A stretch of DNA of 64,000 bases from assembly GCA_013399115.1 (NCBI GenBank), contig VXAA01001109.1, forward strand, positions 733,997-797,996. The letters are read 5' to 3'. The position numbers and the translations under genes were made by a program. Below the pieces are notes generated by a model. That model was not told where the DNA came from and did not search any database. It saw only the letters and a program-made list of their open reading frames with translations. Positions 11,787 through 24,600 of this stretch are shown here, piece by piece. This DNA comes from Anseranas semipalmata. Its lineage: Eukaryota; Chordata; Aves; Anseriformes; Anseranatidae. Position 1 is the first letter of the stretch; each line of letters starts with the position of its first letter.

Positions 11787-14700
11787 CTGTTGAGTCAAAA
11801 GATAGAATCCCAGCTTGTTTACACACGTACAGTAGTTTTGGGGAGAAAGCGGCACAGAGAGGTGACCTCAGAGTCCATCGTGGAAAGATGAAATGTCACC
11901 ATTAAGATGGTTCTGGGATGGCTCTTACTCTGCAGTTTGGTCCCAAAGGGAAGGAGCAGTGACTAGGCTGATGAGAAGGCAGAGCAATGGAGAAATCTCC
12001 AAAGAGCTTGCTCTGCGCAAGAGGCACTGGTTTCCTTTCTCTGCTCTCAGATTTCTTCTATCACAGGCGATTCAATTTTAAAGGCACAGCTGCCTTCAAG
12101 ACTGCTGAATTTGCTACTGCTATCGGATAAGATGCAAAAACCTCAGAGAACAAAGAAGGATTCTCTATTGAAACAAAAAGAATTTGAGGTTAATAATACT
12201 CAATGAAATCCTCGTGTCCAGAATTAACCAGCCACTGTTTCTCTTGAACTAGACTCTGTCTGGTCCCAGGTGGAAGTTAACACCACTTTCTCGTGGTTCC
12301 CAGAACACGTGGAGAAGAACTGGTTCGAACATCAGCAGCACCACCAGTTTCCCTCCCGGTGAGAAGCATGGGTGTTGAGCTCAGATGAAAGTCAGAGGCT
12401 GCTTTGCAGAGGCAGTGTCCACAAAAGGATGCTCCAAGCCCAGCTGGTCCATTACAAGGAGTCTTTCTGCTCTTCGCCTGTTCTGCCAGCACTGTCAGGA
12501 CTCTGATCCACTGGTAAAAAGCAGCAGCTCGTGCAGCTGTCTGAACTGCAGAGTCACCACGGGGGACCTGTACACTTCCTGCTTGCTGATTAAGCTGTCC
12601 CCTTCTCCCACCAAACCAGCACTCGTTAACTCTTCTTCCCATGGACACACAGATGAGCTCCTTACTGGGTCAAGTGCTCTGCTAAATGGAGGTACAATCT
12701 CAGGGTGGAGGGGAAGTGTGTAAAAAGAGGCAGGTAAAAATCCAAAGTTGCAGGAATCTCTGTAAGGTGCATAACACAACTACCTCTTCCTTACATTATA
12801 CAGTCCTTTTTTGTGCAGTGTTTCCAAACAGCATCTTATTTCCAACATTCATGGAATGCAGTAAGAATCAAGTACATACCTACCATCAGCACAGAACTCC
12901 CAACCAGCCCCCGTGTTATTTCTGCTTCTTTATTTTGTATTACAACTCATTTGAATGCTTGCTATTTCCCCATTTAGACAGCCAACTATAAAGTGTAAAG
13001 ATGCACATTTTTTCCAAGGTAAACATTGCAAATACTTGCATATGCCAAAGACAAATAGCACTAAAAGCATGGAAGGGGCCATGATAAAGTGTTTATGTGC
13101 TGACTGTAAAGTTACGAAGAAGCTGATTTGTTCAGGGACACACACACAGAGCAATCTGTACAAGAGATACCAGCTATCTTTGAAGAGTAGGAGGATGTTT
13201 CACCAAGCAAATCCAAAAGAACCTTAATTCCCAGTTAAGTGCCCTTAGATTTTGGGGGAACTTTTCTGTCCCTACAGAAAAATACCCTGCACTGAGCAGT
13301 TTCAGAAACAGCTGATGACTGCACTGTAAACAAGGGCCTATAAAGGTCTCTCTAAGGGCACAAGCATATGCATTCAAGCTGAAAAAAAGCTGATCCCAGA
13401 TCCCCTTCCAGCACTCGTAGCCTGCCAGAGTCCCAGGGGAGGCTGAGGCAGCAGCACTGCTGGTCAACAGCACTTTGTCCTCCAGCTGCAGTCCAAAGCC
13501 CAGGCAGAAGGGTGAGCCTCCCCTCGTGCATTCAGCTTCCCAGAGCAATCGCTCAGAAAGCCAGGGCTGTGAACAGCAATGCCAGTTCTGATTTAGATGT
13601 ATACTGCAGTCCCAGACTCTCTAAGAATTGAGGCGGGAAGAGAACTAGAAAAATGTTAAAAGCCTTCCATTGCTGCCCTTTGACATGTGCCAGTCCCGTC
13701 TGCCAATTCACTGGCTCAACAGAGGGGTTTTAACCTGCTTATCCCTTCAATACTTCTCCCCAGCTATTCACTTGAGTATTTATCTTCTTTTCTATGCCTA
13801 CTGCACATCAAACAAGTCACTGCAAATTAGGAGATTTTGCTCCATCTCCAAGACTATCAGGGAAGGCTTGAAAGCTTTGAGCTCTGAACAACAATCTAGG
13901 CAGGCTGAAGTTGTAGCAAGTGAAGGGACTAACCCCGAGACACCCATCTCACCCCACTGCTTGCGATTACAAACCACTTTAAGGACAGCAAAAGAGACGC
14001 TGCACGCTTCTTTCACACACCACAATGGGCAGCTCAATCTGCTCGCTTGAATAGTCAGCAGCAGCACAAGCTACGACATCGTATGGTCCCCTCTTCCACC
14101 AGGATGCCTGTTTGGCATCGCATGTTAGTCTTCTGTTGTTAAGAAATACACAGGCTTTATTGCAATCTCCCAGGCAGTATTTTGAAGACGGAAACGTCCC
14201 TTTTCAGTCCAGGGCTTTGGGGCTCCAAAGCTTTTCCACAGAGAAGCTAAAAGGACAGGTTCTGCTTTCTCCTGTACCATCTTCTCTATCAACTGCCCAT
14301 CTCTTGGCTTAGATTTAGAGTTCTTGGCAGCTAAAAATCATATTTTACCTCCACCTAAATAACACATCAGGTCCCAGACTATGACCAGGGATCCTAGGCA
14401 TTACTGTATGCTAACGCTAACAAGACAGATTCCAGTAACACACTGCAAGCTAGATTTGCAACTATTCCATCCAGGGAAGACAAAGGAAGACCTAGTCAGG
14501 TGGTTTTCCAGCTGTTTCTCTAAACATCCCCTTCTTTTCACAAGGAAAAACAATTGGGAAAAAGGGACCTGAAGAGCTCTACACTTTTTTTTTTTAAATA
14601 ACACCTTCGTTTTACTGCACTGCATTAATCAGTCAATCACACCAAAAATACACAGAAGCAAGCAACAACATACTTTCAGATCTTGTCTTTGCAGCGGGAG

Positions 14701-15887
14701 CGCCAGGCACACTCACAACAGGACTCAGAGGCACGCCGTGGTTTCTGATGACATCTCAGTTCAAACGCTTCCTGCATAAAGGAAGGCAGCTTTCCCCAGC
14801 AGCGAGACAGAGGTATTGCCTACATGGTGTTCCTTCTGAGGAAACCTTGCGCTAACTTCTACCACCAGTTCATTTCTACATGTTAAAGAGAAGAGATCAC
14901 TGGCACAGTTAGCACTCCCATACCCGTGTTTGGGTGCACGCAGTATAATTGGAGGGACAAATATAGCTCCTAGATGCATCCCAGGCCACGCCCCAGTTTA
15001 AGAAGGCATCTATACATCAAAAGGGATGTAGTCTGCAACTTAGGAACCCCTGGCCTATAGATTTAACGTACAAGTCTAATTCAGGTGGTACAGCAGTCAC
15101 TCCCTGCATCACTGCACAAACCTGGCCAAGCACTATCTGAATTTAGCAGCAGGCTCCCTCAAAAAGTATCACTACTCTGCATCTTTCAAAAGCCTAGCTC
15201 TGGCTGTAAGAGGCTAAAATCAATTAAGTCCTCTGAGACCCTCTGATGGCTGGTTTTATAGCAGTATTGAAGTTTTAGTACTGCAACAGAAGTTCACAAA
15301 GGCTCTGAAGCACAATAAATGCTTTGTTGTAAGGCGAACCCATGCAAGGGGCTCAGCAGCTGACTGCAAACTGCACAGAAGCCTGCTGACAGCAGCCAAG
15401 GAGGCTTACGTACAGCACTGGAGGCCTGCGAGAGGAGATGGTTAATAATCACACATCCCAGCCTCCTGCTGCCTTCACTACCACTAACAGCTGTAACAGT
15501 CTGAAAATCCCAGCGCTCCTGGAGGACGCAGAGCTGATGGGGTGACCATTACTTAAGGTCTGCAAGTGAAATAGTTACACAACTGAGCCCTCTGCTCTTG
15601 GGAACTGGAAGGAAGGCAGGGTAAGAGTCTGCCCAGTGCCTCAGATAAGGAAAAAGAGGGACATTAAACACCTCCTCTCCTCCTCCTCATGTTCCTGAAC
15701 ATCACGAGCTAGCGACACAGCCATATGAGGTCTGTCAGACCTCCTCTGCATTCAGGGAGATATGCAAGGCACTTTGGGGTTTTTCTAATGATAAAACACT
15801 AGTCCAGAGATAGAACTGATCAGGAAATGGAGAAGCAAGATCCAAATCCTCCTTTGCCCTGCTGTTACATCTGATACAAGACCATAC
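11787..15887. other. Intron 3, no other feature recognised
   Basis: About 4.1 kb of intronic sequence. A plus-strand acceptor/donor pair near 12300-12360 is discussed among rejected items. No interspersed repeat recognised. Confidence 0.4.
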
Positions 15888-15933
15888 CTTTTCTCGTGCA
15901 GTTATGTTACTGATCTGCATGGAGGTTCTCGCA
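15888..15933 (-). CDS. Exon 3 of the minus-strand gene
   Basis: On the minus strand, GAGCTTTTAG is followed by 46 nt and a donor GAAAAG|GTATGG. Entered with two carried bases from exon 2 it makes a serine codon, then reads ARTSMQISNITAREK and leaves in phase 0, as exon 4 requires. The pyrimidine tract is short, so the acceptor is the weak point. A closer AG (CCATGCAG) would give a 27-nt phase-0 microexon that could not follow exon 2. The frame entering after one carried base contains a stop. Basic and serine/threonine-rich with an NIT sequon; no domain recognised. Confidence 0.42.
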
Positions 15934-18735
15934 CTAAAAGCTCTATGTCAGAGCTAACTGTTTCAGAAGGGAAAGAGGCAGGTACCATTTTGCCATGATG
16001 GCTTGGAAGAGAGGACCAAATTGTAAGAAGAACGGTTTCTTTTCCGTGATGGTGGGGGCTCGCACAATCTATTCTACTTATCATCTGCGCAAAAACTATT
16101 CATGATATCAATGAAACTGGCTCTCACCAGAAGCTATCAGCTAACGCCCAGAGGCATGATACTACATTACTACAGAAAGCATAAAATTACCCTGCTCTCA
16201 AGCTTACCAATAGCTTTGAACTCTTCAAAGCTCCAGACTCCCATGCTGAGCAACAGCAACAAAGTACACGAGCACAAGAAAGCCAATTAATCCTGCAAGG
16301 TCTCCTCCTCGTCTCCGGCCCTGGTAAGACAAGCAGAGGAGAGGTATCTGTCCTTCCACACCCCTCAGTGACAGACAAGGGAAGCACAGGGACTACTGCT
16401 CTTGCTTTGAAATCACAAAGCACTCTCAGTTCAGCCTCCTTAAGATTAAAGACCAAGAATGGAAGAGATAGCGAGCGGAGCACGATTTTGATGAACCAAA
16501 TCCAATACTTTCTATGAAAAGAACACCCCTACCTCCACCGACAGAAGAATACCAAGGAGTTCAGGGAAAAGGGATGAGAGACTTTCTCCCAGATGGCTTA
16601 ACCCTCTACAGGGCAGACCCACTGAGCCGGGATGCCAGGTGCAAGAGAAGGTTCTCAGCTGAACACAAAAATGAAATTCATCTTATTCCAGCTGCTTGTT
16701 AGCAGCCTGCCTCATCCAACAGAGCCGGATCCAGGCAGACTCTGCAATTAACAGCCCATCTTCAAAAGGAGGAACAATGCTGGCATATGAGGAACAGGGC
16801 AGGTGATATTTCCATTCACAACAGCTCTGCTGACAGTAGCAAATCCAGCAATCCAAGTGGAGGAGAGCTGCTCTTAAACTGTTCTTCCTGTCTTCTACAG
16901 CCCAGAATCAATGCTGGGGCTCAGGAAGCAGCAGCAACAAGGAGGTGAGGAGGGGAGACACTAGCTCTGGCCCTAAACATTAACCATCTTTCCTATGTGA
17001 CAAAGGAGACTTGCACCATTCTGGTTAAACTTCTCCAAAGTTAGTCCATTTAATGGTAAGTCCAAGTGACTCAGCAGAGTTTAAGGGAAGTGTGGATTTT
17101 GATCTAGCTCCAAATCTATTGCAAGAGCATCAGGGTTCTGATCTGGGACCCTCCGGGAGCTCATTAGCCTGAGGCTCTTCTCCACAGCAGGATCTTTAGC
17201 GCTACTTTTGAAAACCTCCCTAAAGATCATGCTGGCATCCATCCCCAGTGAATAAAATCTACCCTGGTGTTTGACTAATAGCAGGACCCTTACTACCAAG
17301 GAATCAAAATTCATCCCTTAACAGCTAGCACTGTTGGGAACAACAGGGAGCTCTTCACCCCAGACTTTGCACTTGCACTAGAAGGTGGCAGCTGGCTTCT
17401 ATTTAATCACCACCACTAAAGCCGCATCCATACCTTCTCTTACTCCAGAAGACTTTTCTCCTTAATAAAACAGGGTGCCCTGCATCATGCTGCCCAGCTC
17501 AGCATAACCCGAGTGACGGCTGTGCACTCTGTCCCTTGCAGTCACTGCATCCAGACACACAGGCACAGGTCCCCGGGCTCTGTTAGCCCCTGACCTCCCC
17601 CTTCAAGAACAGACCCAGCACACGTGGCCACATTCTGCTCTCAGCTCTGATCCCTCTATCTTCAACTGTCTCAAGCAAAGGAAAAAACCTTCATTCTCCC
17701 CAAAACTGCAGAAGTGGCTATCTTTGCTGTGCCTGCCCTTGCAGGTAAATGGGCACACAGTACATTAACGCCAGCTTCTCCTCATGCCCAGGGGAAAAGG
17801 GATGCAGGCTAGGAAGATGCAGCATAAGCAAGTCCTGGGTACACTATTAAAATATGGAGTTTCTCCCGACTTCGTGAACACCCCAAGGATATAACTTTTG
17901 CACAAACATTTTCAACATTTGACCTCCTTTCAGATCTTCACACAACTTCCTAGAAACCCAAACAGCAGACAGAATTTCTTAAACTTGTCTATGTCTCGAG
18001 CCGTTCCCTAATCCTTCTGCAAGCTCTTGCAAATTCTTATCCATTGTTTGAGAAACACTTATTAGCTTACACAAAGGAAAACAAAGGAAAAACAAGCCCC
18101 ACAGCCCTGGAATTGTCAGAACAAGATACTGCACAAACTGGAGGGCTAATTAAGCTGCAATCAAGATATAGGGCATATGAAACAAACACCATAACTCTTC
18201 CTCATTTCCTCCATTTTGATATGATCACCATAAACTGCCACCTGCTTCTCTCCTCTCCCTTCCATGTCCTATTGCTTGCTATCCCCATGCTTTCCACACT
18301 CTTCACCTTATCAGTTTGTCTCCTCCTCAGACTGAGTATGAGGCCGAGGACTGATTTTCCCTCCAGCTCAGTAGCTTAATATTTACTCTTAATTAAAACT
18401 CTCTGCATCCTAAACCTGATAGGTACCTCAGCATCATGACAAAGAACAAGCCCTTGGTTCAAGCAGAAGCAGGCTCACAACCTTAGACTTCATCTAGATG
18501 AAAGCTCCAGGCAATTCATACATAACCTTGTCTTGTTACAATGACGAGCGAATTTTACGTGCACACATCTCACCCAGGTCTCTGGCTATCTGCATCCCAA
18601 CCTTATCCACTCTTTGAATTAATTTAAGTCAAGCTACTACTGAGAGCACAATTATTTGGACACCAACTCAGCTCTACCGCTTGTCTTCACACTCATGTGG
18701 CTGCGACATTTCAGCATCTGAGCAACCCACAGACT
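15934..18735. other. Intron 2, distal part
   Basis: Non-coding. A 77-codon minus-strand open frame at 17314-17081 has no splice or start support and is treated as chance. Confidence 0.4.
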
Positions 18736-18739
18736 TAAT

Positions 18740-18890
18740 TCACCACCTCTTATCTGTTTTCCTGTGAGGTAAGAAAAGAATTTTCCTCCATATATTTCAT
18801 AGGCAGCATCATGAAATGATTCACCCAAACTCACCCAGAGAGCAGCAGAGAACTGAGCCCAGAGTCCAGGAAAAACCCAACTCTTCTTCG
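18740..18890 (-). repeat. MIR-like ancient SINE fragment, reverse orientation
   Basis: The stretch around 18815-18885 (GATTCACCCAAACTCACCCA ... AACTGAGCCCAGAGTCCAGG) resembles the reverse-complemented MIR core, in which a TTGCCCAAGGTCACACAG block is followed by a GGATTTGAACCCAG block. The match is by memory of the consensus and is diverged, as expected for an ancient tRNA-derived SINE. Boundaries are approximate. It lies in intron 2. Confidence 0.42.
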
Positions 18891-19970
18891 AGCCTGTCTC
18901 ACTTTTCCCTTCCGTGGCTCTAAAAATACCTGCACAGCACTTATTTACCCAAAGACAAAATCTGTAGAGGCTCCATCTCAGCATAAACAACCAGGCATGA
19001 TAGACACATGACAACTTACATGACTTTGCAGAAAGAAAGCTTTTTCCTCAGAGAAGATACACGCAAGTGGCAGACCTGCTTCGCTGCTGTGCTGCAGCAC
19101 CCCTTTTCAGGGTAGGGGTTCTGGACCATGGCTGTACTTCGCTATGCACCAGCCAGCAGCAGTGCTCACACCTCAAGGAACGGAGCTGCCAGAGAGCACC
19201 GAGTGCATCTGCCAGCAGAACAAAACAGTCTTCTCTGAAAGAGCCTGAGGGTTGGAGCACAATCCTTGAAGTCCCTCACCGAGCAGTTAACTCCACTAGC
19301 AGCACCTGGTGCCACCTTTACAGTAAGAGCACACAGACAGTTAAGATCTCGGCTGTGCCTAGTCCAGATGTCAGCCATCCTCAGCTATGTATTCCTCTAC
19401 ATACTTTTTTTTTTTTAATCCCAGAGTCAACATAGCAATTCAGCATCCCTTTATTGTGGCTAGGGTAGCTTTCAGCACTTTTCCAGACGCACTGAAGTGG
19501 GTGCAGATCTTTGCTCGCTCTGTGCTCTGATCCTTCCAGTGCAGCAGACTCCTGCCTGCGATGCCAGAGGCAGCATGCCAAGAGAAGGTGCACCCTTTGG
19601 TATACACCGCATGATTTCTTGCTGTCCCCTTTTCTGCTCAGCTTTTGTCACAACTTACAGGACTGCTGAAACCCTGCTTACTTTTACTTACAGCTTCTGC
19701 ATGATAGTCAATGAAACAAGCAAACGGAACTGCCTGTAGGTCTTTACCATTGTAACAGAAGGGAGAACTCAAAACCTGTGGTTGGAGGACCCCTTGCTAC
19801 TGGTCAAAAATACCACCACATAAGGGCAGTGAGAAAGTACCTCCCCCTTCATTTGTAAGAGCAAGAGTAGTGACTTTCACAAGCAGGAGTCACTACTATC
19901 CAAAGAGGCTGTACCAGTGAAGCCTGATGCAATTACTTTCTAAAAGGAGAAAGAGATAAAGGCAACTTAC

Positions 19971-20020
19971 TTGCCTTCAAATGGGTCATTTTAGGATCAG
20001 TATTTTCCATGAAACCAAAA
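19971..20020 (-). other. Possible cassette exon (unconfirmed)
   Basis: On the minus strand an acceptor (AATTTCAAGTCAG), 50 nt and a strong donor (GGCAA|GTAAGT) form an exon-like unit. After two carried bases it is open and reads FGFMENTDPKMTHLKA, leaving in phase 1. It could join exon 2 to exon 6 directly but cannot be used together with exons 3-5. Length and acceptor quality are compatible with chance, so it is recorded as an alternative only. Confidence 0.18.
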
Positions 20021-21716
20021 CTGACTTGAAATTAAATCTGGGCAGCAAGAAAGTTGCAGGTCCCCTGATAACATAGGTCAGCAGGCTCCCTGTCACCCTG
20101 GCTCTGCATAAATAGGTCTGAGATCTGACAGGGCTCCAGCTGAAACATCCCTTCCAGCCGCTAAGATGCTCTCGGCACCAGTCTAAAGGCTCTGTTTTAG
20201 TCTACACGTGAAACCTGCAGCACTTCCAAATTATTCCCTTCTTGTCATGTCCAGAAAACCCACATCTGAGTATCAATGAAGCCTAACCCTGTTTAACCTA
20301 CAAAGCCCAAGATCAAATGGTGTAACAGCACGCATTACACGGAGGAAGCCCAGGTATAATCTAAGTACCCATCTGCTTTGCTGTCAGATTCTTTATTTAC
20401 TGGTTGCAAACATCACTCCCCACTAGTCAATTATGCCAGGCTCCACAGCACCAGAGAGACTGATAATTGGAGTGAAACATATGGAGGAAAAGGTTAGTTG
20501 CAACTACCAAGTGCTAATTCAGAGCCAAACTCCATTGGGATATTAATTAGCTCTTCAGGGTCAGGATGTTCTCTCAAGTGACTCAGTTCCTCAGATGCCT
20601 CCTCAGCTGTTACTGAGTTCTTACTCAATCCATCGGCCTTTGACATCACAGTGGGGAATCTGAGTTCAGTAAGAGTTTGCCCTACTACAGTCAGAAGGAC
20701 CTTTGACCTCAGAGACAGCTCGGGTGGAATAACTGAGTAACAGAGCTGAAACAAAGCTCTTCTTTGACTATGCCACAGTAAGAACATGCAGAGCAGAAGC
20801 CACATTCAGCTGCTCCTCATAATCCACTACACAACAGCTGTGATCCACTGTCACAACATTAAGGAAAATGCAACAACTCCCCTGTGCAATGCAGTAACAA
20901 AATAACATCAATTTCAGAAACCAAAGTGCAGATGAAACACCAGACCCAAGGACATTATTAGGGAAACAGGCCCGCAGGAGCTGGCCCAGGACAGAAAGGT
21001 GGTAGTAGCTCAGTGCTCATAGTTTATGCGCAGCAGAAGAAACCAAAGCAGTTTCAGGCTCACAAGATGAGCTACAAGACAGAGCAAAACCCTTAATTAT
21101 ATGGCCCTGGGCAAAGCAACAATAATAAATCACACACAAAAATAAGCATTCATTTTTCAACAGCGTTTGTGCCAACACTACAATTTACAGTAGTTATTAA
21201 TCAACCCTCAGTACAAGAAACTTAAGCTTCTTCTTGAGCTTCACAGCAGTTCTTACCGAGCTGCTAGAAATGAGCTCTAGATACCTGGGGATTATCCAAC
21301 ACACCAAAGTAAAATACAACAGCCACTCTCAATATCATACTTGCTGAGGACAAGAATTACATACAAGGTTTTACTTGTGCATTTTCAAGGATCAGAGCTA
21401 CTAATGATCAATATGCAGTGGATTTCATGAAGCTTTCTACACCAGCTAAAGATTCTGAGAATGAGCCTGAGACTAAAATTCAGGCTAGTTCAGGGGCTGG
21501 ATGTGTTTGTCCCATGAGTTCTACTTTCAAGTACATGGAAAAATATGTCTTTTTAGACATTGATAAGACCAATTAAGCCATGCCTAAAATGTGACGTTTC
21601 TTGTTAAATAACTCTGAGAAATAGAGGGAAAATAAATGAGGTCTCAACCAGCCTGGCCCATCAAATCTTACTGAGTGTTCCAGGAATTCCCGCAGCTGCG
21701 CCGGGAACAGACTCAC

Positions 21717-21794
21717 CTGTCGTCACGCATGTGGGGGCTCAGGAATCGGGCTGAGTCATCATCGTGGCTGCTCTGCTGGCTGCTCTGCTGGCTG
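21717..21794 (-). CDS. Exon 2 of the minus-strand gene (Ser/Gln/Asp-rich linker)
   Basis: A clear acceptor (TTCTATTGCAG), 78 nt and a consensus donor (GACGACAG|GTGAGT). It follows exon 1 in phase, completing a serine codon, then reads SQQSSQQSSHDDDSARFLS and PHMRDD before leaving with two bases over. The glutamine/serine part comes from a nearly perfect 15-nt DNA repeat (AGCCAGCAGAGC-type units), so length may vary. Composition suggests a disordered, phosphorylatable linker. The acceptor is a NAGNAG tandem (GCAGCAG), allowing inclusion or loss of one serine. With exon 1 this is the best-supported exon. Confidence 0.72.
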
Positions 21795-24524
21795 CTGCAA
21801 TAGAAGACAGAAACAATTAAGACAGATTTTGATAAGTCCCTACCAAACATTCTGGTTTTAAAGCCAGAACAAGAAAAACGCAAGCTCCATTCTTCACATA
21901 TTTAGGGGTGCAAAGAAAAACGTCAGTTCGTATCTATGTACAACAGGAGTGGTTTGAGGCCTCAATCTCACTCAGTAATGCTTTTCTAAGAACTTTCAGA
22001 GATACAGAAGTAACCTTGCACATTGTCTACACAGTGTTTCATCACACCATCCCACAATGGTTTCATGCAGCTTAACGTTCAACTACCAAACTGCTGTATG
22101 TTCACATACCCCCACTTCCGGACAGTGGGACGAAACAGCAGTTAAAAGGAACTCCTACTAAGGATAAAGTGGCCACAAGTGGTCACCGCTAAATTTCTAG
22201 AGGAGAGTTGCATGCTGAGCCCACAAGATGTCACTCTTCCCCTTCAAATAGGTGGTTTGGGGGTGTTTTTTTAATTTTAAATCCATTGTATGTTGGCCTT
22301 ATTCCCTTCTTGCAGCCTCTACCCGCTCCAGGGACTCAGTGTTCCTGCTTCTCATTTCTATAGCTCCATGTTTCCTTGCAAGAGCTTTCCTTCTGAGCCC
22401 TCGCCAGGTCTGATTCTGCCCTCAGGTACCAGCACAAAGCAGATGTTCCTGGGGCAGCTTTAACCTGCAGAGCCTGGGCACCCCGGCTATGGAGCCACGG
22501 CAGCACAGCTTTAGCACAGACTGCCCAGTCCCACCTGGGACACTGGATGCACTTGCCTGAGCGCACACACACCGTGCCAAAACACCCTGTGTTCACTGCT
22601 GGTAGCTCAGCAGTTCAAATAAAACTAGTTCAGGTATACACACGCTTGCTGTGATCACAGTTTCTACTGCAGTGTACGCAAATCTATGTAATACATCGCG
22701 CATCACATACTGATTTCCCAAAGGCACAGAAACGCAGTTTCAAGAAGGACCAAATTGCATCCTTTCATTTTAAAAAGCATTAATCCTCAGGAAGACATAC
22801 TTTCTGGGGAAACAGCACTCAAACACCACAGTGAGATTTCTCTGTCAAGTCTACTTGGTTTAATGTACCTGGTCTTGACCTTTTTACCACTGTAAGGACC
22901 CTATCTCTTGGAAGAAAACACTTGCTTCTGCTTTTCAAGAAACGTTCTCTGATTTCTCTTTCCATTTCAGCAATAATCTCCCCCTCTTCAAATTTATCCA
23001 AAAACCCCATTAAATTTCTTTTTTCCTTAAAGGTACTCTGTGCTTGCATGAAGAAATTGTTACAGCTCCTCTCACCTAAACCTACTTAGGCATTTCAACT
23101 CAACTACAGAAAGGATACCTGAAATGGTAACACTGACCTGAATAAACTAAGTCCTATGTAAAAAAAGGACTAGTTTTACCACCATAGAAATTAACAGAGA
23201 AAAAGAGGTTTAGAAGTTTATCTATAATTTTGTCTTCATACTTCCAAAGAATGACAAAACACAACTAAGCAGACAGAACTAGAACCAGAAAGTATGTCAG
23301 TGGCAGATGAGAACTACATGCTCAGGTACTAAATACCATTGCTTCAGCAAATCTATAATAAATGGCTCTAACAAACCACCATATTCATTTTTTAGGGATC
23401 TAAACCCCTCAAATCCCTGTCCTTTTCCCCACAGAAGTATCCTTCTGATTAGTTTCAGTGTTCTTAGGAGACTGTTCATAAATTCTAAGGTGAATATCGC
23501 ATCCTCTAAAGCAACGATTTTAAGATTTTTAAAGCAATCACTTTAAGATTATTTTTTTTTTTGCCAAGAAGGTTTGTATCTTCCTCAAAAAAAAACACCA
23601 ACAGCTCTTGTTTTCATTTAATATTTTCCCCATCATCCTGGATTTTGACCAACTTCTTTTCTGAGGTCTTCAGGACTTATTTGACATGACCTTTCTAAAA
23701 GACAACAGCTGTCTTTGGGACCCACTTACCATTTGAGATGTCACTGTCCCCCATTTCTGCTGCCTATTCAAAATAGGAAGCAGAAAAACTTTATTTTCTT
23801 TATTGTTAAGGTAGAAAGGAGAGCAGACTGAAGCTTTCACAAGAAAAGTTATTGATCATTATTTGTAAAATCCTGAAGCAATACAGAAGTTAGCCTTTGA
23901 GGCTTGACATATGAAAACAGTTTAGGCAACATTCATGACATCCAGCTGCAGATTTGAAATATGTGCATACGCACACAAGTCATGTGTATGCATGCATCTC
24001 CATCTGCATTGTGGAGGAGGGCACATGCACACAGCAACCTTTCAGTGCCACAAAGAATACCTCCCTTGTTTCCCCATGGCACAGTATAGAGGTTTTTCCA
24101 TCAGAGCCAAGCCAGGTAAACATTTGTGCAAAAGCCTCTTGCAGCAAGAGGGGAGAGATTTCGTTTGCTGCTCACACACCCACACGCTTAGTCATTCTCT
24201 TCTCACGTCTCATGGTAGAAAGGACAATCAGAGAACAAGAATTCTTTATTGGCTTCAAGCTATACAGCAACAGCTGGGCAAAAACAATATACCCTAAAAT
24301 GGAAAGTAAACATCTTTTCCGTACTTGAGCTTACCCTTGGCCAAGTGAACTACTTTGGAAAGAGCAGAAGCGAAGCCACGCTTTCACTCCTAATTCAAAG
24401 GAATTATCCTTTTGAAATGAAAACACATAACAGGGACTATTCCTATAACTACTTGTTTATTCATAAATAAAAACCTTTCACAAAACTTTACCAATTTTGA
24501 TTAAGCAGATACAAAGAAACTTAC
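21795..24524. other. Intron 1, proximal part
   Basis: Non-coding sequence between exon 2 and the next exon-like unit. It contains a 76-codon, highly charged minus-strand open frame at 23049-22819, described in findings. No repeat recognised. Confidence 0.4.
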
Positions 24525-24600
24525 CAAAAGAGGATTCCCAATGTAACACAGCCTGACTGCAGCTCCTGCAATGCTGGGAATCCCATTTGAAACTTTACTC
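24525..24600 (-). other. Exon-like unit in intron 1
   Basis: On the minus strand, CTGTATAG/CTGTCTAG acceptors are followed by 76 nt and a strong donor (CTTTTG|GTAAGT). Entered with two carried bases, as exon 1 supplies, it reads SKVSNGIPSIAGAAVRLCYI followed by GNPLL and leaves in phase 0. A second frame is also open. It could replace exons 2-3 in an alternative transcript, joining exon 1 to exon 4, but there is no independent support. Confidence 0.2.

Noticed and set aside
11538..11891. 117-codon plus-strand frame
   Set aside because: Antisense to exon 4, and its Lys/Arg-rich content comes from purine-rich DNA.
12300..12362. Plus-strand exon-like unit (TTCCCAG acceptor, CCCG|GTGAGA donor)
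   Set aside because: Isolated, with no partner exon on the plus strand and no protein similarity; one such pair is expected by chance over this length.
17081..17314. 77-codon minus-strand frame with plausible-looking composition
   Set aside because: No acceptor or donor fitting the chain of exons around it and no strong start context; a recognisable repeat could not be confirmed either.
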